Below, in pieces: positions 24,479 through 31,817 of a stretch of 36,528 nt of DNA (position 1 is its first letter; the number at the start of each line of letters is the position of its first letter). Location of the stretch: positions 1-36,528 of the forward strand of contig CAZEHA010000039.1 of NCBI GenBank assembly GCA_964511665.1. Direction: 5' to 3'. Under the pieces are notes generated by a model, which worked only from the letters and a program-made list of their open reading frames with translations, was not told the DNA's origin and did not search any database. The position numbers and the translations under genes are program-made. Origin of the DNA: JAGOEF01 sp964511665. GTDB taxonomy: Bacteria; Bacteroidota; Bacteroidia; Bacteroidales; ML635J-15.

Positions 24479-25555
24479 ATGAAAAAAACACTTCTCATCC
24501 TCGCGCTAATCGCCTTGATTGGCGGCGCATTGCAATCGCAAAACCTGTTATTCTGGGGCGAATACGTTAATGGACTTATTGTTAGAAGCGATATCGATGG
24601 CACAAACATCGACACACTGGCAACCGGCCAATATGGTGTTTGTCGTGTTCGCACCGACGACACTCACAAGCAGGTGTACTGGGCTGCGGGGTCGCATAAT
24701 AAGATACGTAGAATTAACTACGATGGCACAGGACTCGAAGATGTAATATCAACAGCCAACAACATTAACGTGGTTGAAGTAAACCCCAAAAACAGTCGCA
24801 TCTATTTCTCCGAAAACTATCAGAACAGTATAAAATCGTGTAAATTCGACGGAAGCGATTTGCAAACGGTTATCAGCAACGCCGGGTTGGTTATGGGGAT
24901 AGGTATCGATACAATTCAGAATCTGATTTTCTGGGCCGATATGTCCGGGCACAAACTGCATAAAGCCAATCTCGACGGTAGCGAGAATACAGTTATTCTC
25001 GAAACCAACCTGAATGTTTTTGATATATGCCTCGACATCAAATATTTGTATGTGTACTTCACCGAACGCACCGGCGAAAAAGTATGGCGCGTAAGTTACT
25101 ACGGGACCAACCTCACCGAAGTTCATCAGGGGAGCAATGTGGTGGGTGCTCTCAGCATTAACGACGATTGCAACCAATTGTACTGGGTTGAGCGCGAAAA
25201 TGGGTTTATAGTTACCGGCACAACAACCGGAACCAACCGTGAGGAGCTAATCTACTGGCCGGGTAGTCAGATTTCGGGCATTGATGTGGGAAGCAGTGGT
25301 TTTAGCGATGCACCACAACATACTCAATCAAAAATTAATGTGTTCCCCAATCCGGGAGCTGCACAAATTTCGATAGAAACTTCTGCCGGTTTTAACTGTA
25401 ACAGTATTCGAATTGTTAACCTGCAGGGGCAATGTGTAATGCAATGCAACTTCAGCAATAGTCTCGATGTTTCGCATTTGGCACAGGGAATGTATGTGTT
25501 GTGTTTGTACGACTCAACTTATAAGCAATATTGTGTTCGGTTTAGTATTGAATAA
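24479..25555 (+). CDS. Secreted YWTD-type beta-propeller protein with T9SS sorting domain
   Basis: The 358-residue protein has a signal peptide ending ALQSQ. Residues about 24-275 are LDL-receptor class B (YWTD-like) repeats: KQVYWAAGSHNKIRRINYDG, SRIYFSENYQNSIKSCKFDG, NLIFWADMSGHKLHKANLDG, LYVYFTERTGEKVWRVSYYG and QLYWVERENGFI. This gives about six blades, enough for one closed propeller. The last 72 residues are a type A sorting domain (KINVFPNPGAAQISIET, LAQGMYVLCLYDST). Propellers of this kind bind proteins or carbohydrates; no enzyme motif is visible. The start is 16 nt after the end of repeat copy E. The following gene begins 14 nt after its stop. Confidence 0.88.
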   Translation: MKKTLLILALIALIGGALQSQNLLFWGEYVNGLIVRSDIDGTNIDTLATGQYGVCRVRTDDTHKQVYWAAGSHNKIRRINYDGTGLEDVISTANNINVVEVNPKNSRIYFSENYQNSIKSCKFDGSDLQTVISNAGLVMGIGIDTIQNLIFWADMSGHKLHKANLDGSENTVILETNLNVFDICLDIKYLYVYFTERTGEKVWRVSYYGTNLTEVHQGSNVVGALSINDDCNQLYWVERENGFIVTGTTTGTNREELIYWPGSQISGIDVGSSGFSDAPQHTQSKINVFPNPGAAQISIETSAGFNCNSIRIVNLQGQCVMQCNFSNSLDVSHLAQGMYVLCLYDSTYKQYCVRFSIE

Positions 25556-25569
25556 TTAATTATTACGTG

Positions 25570-27447
25570 ATGAAAAAAACTATCTGTTTCCTTTTTCTGA
25601 TGATTCCATCAGTTGTAGTATTATCGCAAATCATGCAAGTTTCCTTTCAAGGCACCTGCCTTACCGAAAGCCTCGATTCGGTGAGGGTAAAAAACATCTC
25701 TCAGTGCTCCGACGATTTAGTGGTGTACGGAACCGACACATTGTGGCTTGTTGTAACCAATATACCAAATACGGTTTCAAATACGTCCCATAGTCTTTCG
25801 ATATACCCAAATCCTGCGTATGAAGCATGCACCCTTGAATTTTGGGCAGAACAAAATGGCCAGGTAGATATTACCGTAACATTGATGAGTGGAAGAACTG
25901 TGTTTCGCGACACCTACCTTGCCGATGCAGGATTGCAGTCGTATTCACTTTCGGGTTTGCCGACAGGCCTATATATTGTTTCTATTAGAACATCCGAAAA
26001 CTGCTACATGGGAAAGCTAATTTCGGCAGCGTACGATAACACAAAATTCGGCAGCAATAGCACATACGAAACACGAAAATGCTCAAACCGGCAACAGGTT
26101 TTAACGAAACAAAAATCAATTGTTCAATTCGTTTACCAAGAAGGCGATGTGATGTTGTTTGAAGCTTTTTCGGGAGATTACCCTTCTGTTATAAAAACTA
26201 AAAGCGATTTTGACTCAGAAAACATTATCGATTTCTGCTTTATTGAAAACACCATTACGGGGAACATTTCTCCCTGCGTTCCATCGCAACAAAACTATGA
26301 GGTCGATTTTCAGGAGCACCTACAATATGAATGGGAATATTCCGGTAATAATGTAAATTACATAGCCGGTGAAACAGCCGCCGAAATTACCTTAAGCATG
26401 GGCAGCGAAACAGAACCGGGGAACATCAGTGTTATGATATCGTCGGATTGCGGCATAGAGGCCATCCATAGCATGTTCCTCAACCCAAGCACCATACCAG
26501 GGCAAGCCATTGCAGCACAAGCAACTGCAATTACCTCAACCGGTTTTACTACAAACTGGAGCGAAGCCAGCGACGCAGAAGGATATTACCTTGATGTTTC
26601 GCGTAATGCTTCATTTACTGATATTGTTCCTGAATACCACCATTTGGATGTCGGAAACAACACATCATATACTGTTCCCTTGATCGATTGCTCCGAAGAT
26701 TTCTTTTATCGTGTAAAGGCCTACAACGGAAATTGTTCAGGACCCTATTCCAACAGCATTTCGGTTTCTACAGCCGATGTTTTTTGCCCGGCTACAGTTA
26801 CCGATGTCGAAGGGAATATATATCAGGTAATACAAATCGGCTGCCAGTGCTGGATGCGCGAAAACCTGAAAACTACCCGTTTCAGCGATGGCTCCGAAAT
26901 CGAAATGGTAAACGACAACATGGATTGGTTCAACACTACCGATCCGGCATACTGTTATCATGGTAATGATGTTGGATGGAGAGACATATACGGAGTTCTC
27001 TACAACGGGCGCACCATTGCCACCGGAAAACTGTGTCCCGACGGCTGGCATGTTCCCACCCACGATGAATTTACCATGCTCGAACGCTTTATTTGCAATT
27101 CTGGCAATTGCGAAGAAGAATTTCCGTACAACACCACCACAACATCGTACTGCGGCACCAACGAAGCGACCAAACTAAAAAGCACGCGTACGGTTCCCGA
27201 TGCACATCCCCGTTTCGAATCGCCCAATATTGCCACCAACGAATATTTATTCGATGGATTACCTTCGGGTACCCGTATCACCAACGGGCAGTTTAGTTCG
27301 CTGGGGACAGCGCTGCAGATTTGGTCGTCCACTCCCGACCAGGGCATGTTTTGGTACCGTATACTCGTGTATAGTTCACCAAAAGTATGGCGGGGAAAAG
27401 CACCTTTACGTACGGGGCTTAGCGTAAGATGCTTGAAAAATCAGTAA
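25570..27447 (+). CDS. Secreted FISUMP-domain protein with an internal sorting-like domain near its N-terminus
   Basis: The 625-residue protein starts MKKTICFLFLMIP with a signal peptide ending LSQ. I take the ATG at 25570 rather than GTG at 25567. A type A sorting-like domain lies at about 74-154 (LSIYPNPAYEACTLEFWAEQ, GLPTGLYIVSIRTSENCYMG) instead of at the end. After an unassigned middle come a fibronectin-III domain (about 312-402) and a C-terminal FISUMP domain (about 406-623). Its signatures are QVIQIGCQCWMRENLKTTRF, CPDGWHVPTHDEF, GLPSGTR and GLSVRCLKN. FISUMP stands for the Fibrobacter succinogenes major paralogous domain. The function of this surface family is not established. The position of the sorting-like domain raises doubt about the export route. 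Confidence 0.88.
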   Translation: MKKTICFLFLMIPSVVVLSQIMQVSFQGTCLTESLDSVRVKNISQCSDDLVVYGTDTLWLVVTNIPNTVSNTSHSLSIYPNPAYEACTLEFWAEQNGQVDITVTLMSGRTVFRDTYLADAGLQSYSLSGLPTGLYIVSIRTSENCYMGKLISAAYDNTKFGSNSTYETRKCSNRQQVLTKQKSIVQFVYQEGDVMLFEAFSGDYPSVIKTKSDFDSENIIDFCFIENTITGNISPCVPSQQNYEVDFQEHLQYEWEYSGNNVNYIAGETAAEITLSMGSETEPGNISVMISSDCGIEAIHSMFLNPSTIPGQAIAAQATAITSTGFTTNWSEASDAEGYYLDVSRNASFTDIVPEYHHLDVGNNTSYTVPLIDCSEDFFYRVKAYNGNCSGPYSNSISVSTADVFCPATVTDVEGNIYQVIQIGCQCWMRENLKTTRFSDGSEIEMVNDNMDWFNTTDPAYCYHGNDVGWRDIYGVLYNGRTIATGKLCPDGWHVPTHDEFTMLERFICNSGNCEEEFPYNTTTTSYCGTNEATKLKSTRTVPDAHPRFESPNIATNEYLFDGLPSGTRITNGQFSSLGTALQIWSSTPDQGMFWYRILVYSSPKVWRGKAPLRTGLSVRCLKNQ

Positions 27448-27484
27448 GATACAAATTGGTTTTACCAAAACTGCAACGAATGCT

Positions 27485-27492
27485 TATATTTG
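27485..27492 (+). promoter_or_regulatory. -7 box for metG
   Basis: TATATTTG matches TAnnTTTG and ends 22 nt before the metG ATG. A TTGG at 27456-27459 is too far upstream (26 nt) to be a convincing -33 box. Confidence 0.5.
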
Positions 27493-27514
27493 CTGCAATT
27501 TTACTGAACACATC

Positions 27515-29548
27515 ATGAAAGAATTCAAACGACACCTGATAACTTCGGCCTTGCCTTATGCCAACGGACCGGTTCATATTGGCCACCTGGCCGGTGTTTA
27601 TGTACCTGCCGACATTTATGTGCGCTATCTGCGTGCCCGCAACCACGATGTGGTTTTCATCGGCGGAAGCGACGAACACGGGGTTCCCATTACCCTGCGT
27701 GCCCGTAACGAAGGGCTTACACCCCAACAGATAGTTGACCGCTATCACGAAATCATTAAAAAATCTTTTGCCGATTTTGGCATTTCGTTCGACATATACA
27801 GCCGCACCAGCAATGCCGTGCACCACGAAACTGCGGCAGAATTTTTCACCACCCTCTACGAAAAAGGCGAATTTGTGGAGCAGGTCAGCCGCCAATATTT
27901 CGACGAGCAGGAGCAACAGTTTCTAGCCGACCGCTATATTATGGGTACCTGCCCAAAATGCGGTGCCGAAAATGCCTATGGAGACCAGTGCGAAAAATGC
28001 GGGTCATCCCTCAGTCCCGACGAACTCATCAACCCGCGTTCCACCATCAGCGGTCAGGCTCCTGTACTGAAAGAAACCAAACACTGGTACCTGCCGCTCG
28101 ACAAATACGAAGGCTGGTTGCGCCAATGGATACTCGAAGAACACAAAGAGTGGAAACCCAATGTGTATGGTCAGTGCAAGTCGTGGATCGATGCCGGGCT
28201 GAAACCCCGCGCCGTTACCCGCGACCTCGACTGGGGCGTGCCCGTCCCCCTCGACGAAGCCAAAGGCAAGGTGCTGTATGTGTGGTTCGATGCACCCATA
28301 GGTTACATTTCGGCAACCCGTGAACTTACCCCCGACTGGGAAAAATACTGGAAAGACGAAGATACACGTATGATTCATTTCATTGGGAAAGACAATATCG
28401 TGTTCCACTGCATTATTTTCCCGGCCATGCTGAAGCACGAAGGCAGCTACATTCTGCCCGACAATGTGCCTGCCAACGAATTTCTGAATCTCGAAGGCGA
28501 TAAAATCAGCACCTCGCGCAACTGGGCCGTATGGTTGCACGAGTATCTCAACGATTTTCAGGGGCAACAGGATGTGTTGCGCTACGTGCTCACCGCCAAT
28601 GCTCCCGAAACCAAGGACAACGACTTTACGTGGAAAGATTTTCAGGCACGCAACAACAACGAACTGGTAGCCATTTTAGGCAACTTCGTGAACCGTGCCC
28701 TGGTGCTTACGCAGAAATATTTTGATGGCAAAGTGCCCGAAGCCGGCAAGCATAACGAGTATGATGAGCAAATACGTCTGCTTTGCAGCGATTATAAGAC
28801 GAACATCGAGGAAAATATCGGGCAGTTTAAGTTCCGCGAAGCCCTGAAAGAACTGATGAATATTGCCCGCCTGGGTAATAAATACCTGGCCGACACCGAG
28901 CCCTGGAAGCTGATAAAAACTGATGAAGATGCGGTGAAAACCATTTTGTATAACTCGCTGCAATTGTGTGCCCGCCTGGCGGTACTGATGGAGCCCTTCC
29001 TGCCATTCAGTGCTCGGAAGCTAAAAGATATGCTGTGCTTGCCGCAACGTAGCTGGGACGATTGCAACAATTTCGACCTGCTGCCTGCCGGACATGTTCT
29101 GGGTGAACCCGGTTTGCTTTTCGCTAAAATCGAAGATGCTGCCATCGAAGCCCAGATAAACAAGCTGATGCAGACCAAGGCAGCCAACGAAGCCGCGGCA
29201 CTGAAACCGACACCGGCCAAAGAAAGCATCGAGTACGACGATTTCACCAAACTCGATATTCGTATTGCCACCATTAAGGAAGCCGAAAAAGTGCCCAAAG
29301 CCGATAAATTGTTGAAACTGGTACTCGAAACCGGCCTCGATACCCGGGTTGTGGTAAGTGGAATAGCCCAGTACTACAAACCCGAAGACATCATAGGCAA
29401 ACAGGTGTGCCTGCTGGCCAATCTGGCACCTCGCAAACTCCGCGGTATCGAGTCGCAGGGCATGATACTCATGGCTTCGGAACCCGATGGGACACTGAAG
29501 TTTGTGAGCCCCGAAAGTGTAACAATAAATGGCTCTACGGTAAGTTAA
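27515..29548 (+). CDS. metG: Methionyl-tRNA synthetase
   Basis: This class I synthetase charges methionine on initiator and elongator tRNA(Met). The 677-residue protein has the HIGH motif at 21-24 (PVHIGHLAG) and a single zinc knuckle with C146, C149, C159 and C162 (CPKCG and CEKCG). The second signature at 330-334 reads KISTS in place of KMSKS, a common form in Bacteroidota. The anticodon-binding helical domain spans about 390-540. A C-terminal tRNA-binding OB domain (about 574-677, DDFTKLDIRIATIKEAEKVP, LANLAPRKLRGIESQGM) is present, so this is the long, dimerising form. The gene has higher GC content than the secreted-protein array before it, in line with a core gene. It faces the convergent gene at 29595 with a 46-nt gap. 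Confidence 0.98.
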   Translation: MKEFKRHLITSALPYANGPVHIGHLAGVYVPADIYVRYLRARNHDVVFIGGSDEHGVPITLRARNEGLTPQQIVDRYHEIIKKSFADFGISFDIYSRTSNAVHHETAAEFFTTLYEKGEFVEQVSRQYFDEQEQQFLADRYIMGTCPKCGAENAYGDQCEKCGSSLSPDELINPRSTISGQAPVLKETKHWYLPLDKYEGWLRQWILEEHKEWKPNVYGQCKSWIDAGLKPRAVTRDLDWGVPVPLDEAKGKVLYVWFDAPIGYISATRELTPDWEKYWKDEDTRMIHFIGKDNIVFHCIIFPAMLKHEGSYILPDNVPANEFLNLEGDKISTSRNWAVWLHEYLNDFQGQQDVLRYVLTANAPETKDNDFTWKDFQARNNNELVAILGNFVNRALVLTQKYFDGKVPEAGKHNEYDEQIRLLCSDYKTNIEENIGQFKFREALKELMNIARLGNKYLADTEPWKLIKTDEDAVKTILYNSLQLCARLAVLMEPFLPFSARKLKDMLCLPQRSWDDCNNFDLLPAGHVLGEPGLLFAKIEDAAIEAQINKLMQTKAANEAAALKPTPAKESIEYDDFTKLDIRIATIKEAEKVPKADKLLKLVLETGLDTRVVVSGIAQYYKPEDIIGKQVCLLANLAPRKLRGIESQGMILMASEPDGTLKFVSPESVTINGSTVS

Positions 29549-29594
29549 CATCTGAATACGGCTTCATGCAATGGCATAACCGGCCGCGATTGTT

Positions 29595-31049
29595 TTATTT
29601 TACGATTACTTTGGTGCAAAAACCCGAATTTTTCAAACGGAACAGATATAGACCCGGGCGCAAATGTGCGACATCAACCAAATTCTCGCCGCTTACCAAA
29701 GTAACAACCATGAGTAGCTGGCCCGAAATATCGAATATTTCGAGCACATCGTTGGTTTGAACAATGATGTTTGTTAGCTCTTCTGCCGGATTCGGAAATA
29801 ACTGTATTTTTTCGGACAAAACAGAATTACCGGGAACCGAAAGCAATGTGCTGCAAACAAAAGGAACGCCCCATACATCATCACCACGTTTATAATAGCA
29901 AAATCCAATACTGTCGGGTTGAGCATATCCCCCCTCACATTTGAATGTAACACCCAATCTTTCGTGATACGTATTGAAGCATGCTCCGTCGTAAAATACC
30001 GGAATTAATGTGTCGCAATTGTCGTAACAATAGAACATATTCCCCGACTCCCTTATGGTGAACCGTGTTTTTCGATAATATTGCACCATACCATCAAAAC
30101 CAAAAGTTTCGCCGGGTAATAGGTTCATTGAGTGATGTAAACTGTATTTTTCGGTGATGGTATCGCGAAACCTGTCTTCGGTGATTGTTCCGTAAACATC
30201 GGTATATCGGTAGTAGCATCGGTCGATAGAATAGACCAGTGTGTCGTTTTCCAAATTTCGGCTTAATACTGTCCTTATAATGTTTTCGGTATAGTCGTAC
30301 CAGGGATATTCTCCATGAGTTGTAGTGGTGCCTTCAGAAGTGTGAAACTCCCAACCCGGTTGCCAGTCGAAAATATCCCCAGCTGTAAGATTTTGCCAGC
30401 CCAGTTCCGGATTGTTCATACCAATAAACTGCAACGAGTCGGTAATACTATACATATAATCGGAGTTGCCTCCGACATTCCAACCCCACGGAAATTCATA
30501 AAAATTAAAGGTACTTAGCATGCCGTAGTTTTTACTGATACGCAGTAGTGAATTTTGAAACGGGTTTTCGATAAGATTGCCCTCGTTGTTGTAAACGTGA
30601 ATCTTTATGGTTTTCACCGAGTCGCAAATTCCTGCAAACCACATCGTATCAACCACAACTATTTCGGCTATTATGCGAATATTGTCACTAGTGGAATAAT
30701 ACATTTGCCATGTTTCGTGCAAACCGGCTGCTGTATTGATAATAATCTCCTGTTTGGCTTTGTTGTAAAATGAATTGATATTGCCCGGTATAACGCTGAA
30801 TTTTTCGCCAATCCAAGGATCACCTATAATAAAAAGCATTGGAGCATTTTCAAGTTTTCTTACCAATTTGTAACTGTAGTAATCGGTGGTATCGTTTCGT
30901 TGCGCCACAGAATCAATCCGAATTGAATATATCAATCCGTTGGTGCATTCAAAATGCGAAACTGCATCGGTTTTCACACATTGATAGTTTTGAGCATTAC
31001 CCCAAAAAGCCAAAGTCAAAATTGTGGCAATTATCAGGAATCTTTTCAT
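29595..31049 (-). CDS. Secreted protein of unknown function with T9SS sorting domain
   Basis: The 484-residue protein starts MKRFLIIATILTLAFWGNAQ, a typical signal peptide. A longer frame reaches 31094, but the ATG at 31049 is preferred because a -7 box lies 20 nt upstream of it, inside the longer frame. The body has no domain I can name. It is rich in aromatic residues and beta-strand-like segments, for example FEFPWGWN-type stretches and GWQNLTAGDIFDWQPGWEF, with cysteines spaced along it. The last 75 residues are a type A sorting domain (IQLFPNPAEELTNIIV, LRPGLYLFRLKNSG). It is convergent with metG and divergent from the SixA-like gene. Confidence 0.82.
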   Translation of the reverse strand: MKRFLIIATILTLAFWGNAQNYQCVKTDAVSHFECTNGLIYSIRIDSVAQRNDTTDYYSYKLVRKLENAPMLFIIGDPWIGEKFSVIPGNINSFYNKAKQEIIINTAAGLHETWQMYYSTSDNIRIIAEIVVVDTMWFAGICDSVKTIKIHVYNNEGNLIENPFQNSLLRISKNYGMLSTFNFYEFPWGWNVGGNSDYMYSITDSLQFIGMNNPELGWQNLTAGDIFDWQPGWEFHTSEGTTTTHGEYPWYDYTENIIRTVLSRNLENDTLVYSIDRCYYRYTDVYGTITEDRFRDTITEKYSLHHSMNLLPGETFGFDGMVQYYRKTRFTIRESGNMFYCYDNCDTLIPVFYDGACFNTYHERLGVTFKCEGGYAQPDSIGFCYYKRGDDVWGVPFVCSTLLSVPGNSVLSEKIQLFPNPAEELTNIIVQTNDVLEIFDISGQLLMVVTLVSGENLVDVAHLRPGLYLFRLKNSGFCTKVIVK

Positions 31050-31069
31050 CACACAAGGTATATGTTGAG

Positions 31070-31077
31070 CAAATGTA
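31070..31077 (-). promoter_or_regulatory. -7 box for the secreted protein at 29595-31049
   Basis: The minus strand reads TACATTTG, matching TAnnTTTG, and ends 20 nt before the ATG at 31049. It supports that start over the one at 31094. The -33 region is not clear. Confidence 0.5.
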
Positions 31078-31267
31078 ACGATAAAACAAATCACACCGAA
31101 AATAATCTGACCTTTTTTTCAGTCAAAACACAAATTTGTATTTAGCTTCAGATGCAACCCATCGCAAAGAAAGGTTTTGAAAATGTAAACATCTGTTGTT
31201 TTCCATAGTGCACCGAAAGTCATCAAACGAATTCAAAGTTTTGTATTTTTAGCAAAAATTTGCATTC

Positions 31268-31762
31268 ATGAAACTACTTACCCTAACCCGTCATGCCAAA
31301 AGTGATTGGGACAACAACTTGTCCGATTTTTTTCGTCCGCTCAACAAGCGTGGCAACAGCGATGCTCCCATGCTTGCTAAATTTCTGTCGCAAAAACTGC
31401 CTGTGCCCGACCTAATGATTTCGAGTGCTGCCGAGCGGGCAAAACAAACGACACTGTATTTTGCTCCGGCGTTTGGTTACGAAATTGGCGAAATTGTGTT
31501 CGAAAAAGAATTGTACCATTGCGGCACCCGCGATTTTGTTAATGTACTGTCGTCGGTTTCGCCAAAACGGCAGCACGTCATGCTGTTCGCGCACAATCCG
31601 GGCATCACCGAATTTCAGTATTACCTAAGCGGATCTCTGATTTCGAACATGGCTACCAGTGGAACCGCCCACATTGAATTGTATATTGACACGTGGAAAG
31701 AGATATCGCAGGGTTGTGGCCGCTTACGGCATTATTACTATCCGGCGATGCTAAAAAAATAA
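31268..31762 (+). CDS. SixA-like histidine phosphatase (phosphoglycerate-mutase superfamily)
   Basis: The 164-residue protein starts MKLLTLTRHAKSDW, in which R8 and H9 form the phosphate-binding RH motif; H9 is the nucleophile. R57 lies in SSAAERAKQT and the second histidine is H109 in LFAHNPGIT. This is the compact single-domain form of the family. The E. coli relative SixA removes phosphate from histidine-phosphorylated proteins, but the substrate of this protein cannot be told from sequence. The region just upstream has TATTTTTA (31244-31251), one mismatch from a -7 box, 16 nt from the ATG. It stands alone between a divergent gene and the following large secreted-protein gene, which has its own -7 box. 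Confidence 0.9.
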   Translation: MKLLTLTRHAKSDWDNNLSDFFRPLNKRGNSDAPMLAKFLSQKLPVPDLMISSAAERAKQTTLYFAPAFGYEIGEIVFEKELYHCGTRDFVNVLSSVSPKRQHVMLFAHNPGITEFQYYLSGSLISNMATSGTAHIELYIDTWKEISQGCGRLRHYYYPAMLKK

Positions 31763-31764
31763 AT

Positions 31765-31772
31765 TACGTTTG
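31765..31772 (+). promoter_or_regulatory. -7 box for the large papain-like protein gene
   Basis: TACGTTTG matches TAnnTTTG and begins 3 nt after the stop of the SixA-like gene. It ends 45 nt before the ATG at 31818, a longer leader than in the other units of the window. Confidence 0.45.
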
Positions 31773-31817
31773 TAAATAAAAAATGCCGAAATTTAACAGT
31801 TCAAAATTTCAAACATC

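Noticed and set aside
17120..24482. Short reading frames across the repeats, with a recurring string like VGREKPAAPR and FCILSPEFCI
   Set aside because: The frames arise because AANNCAG and CTGNNTT heptads lack stop codons in these registers. Between copies A and C most codon differences change the residue, which does not look like selection on a protein.
28502..28518. KISTS instead of KMSKS in methionyl-tRNA synthetase
   Set aside because: This variant is common in the lineage and the rest of the enzyme is intact.
31050..31094. Longer start for the minus-strand secreted protein at 31094
   Set aside because: The extra residues precede a clear signal peptide, and the -7 box at 31070-31077 lies inside them.
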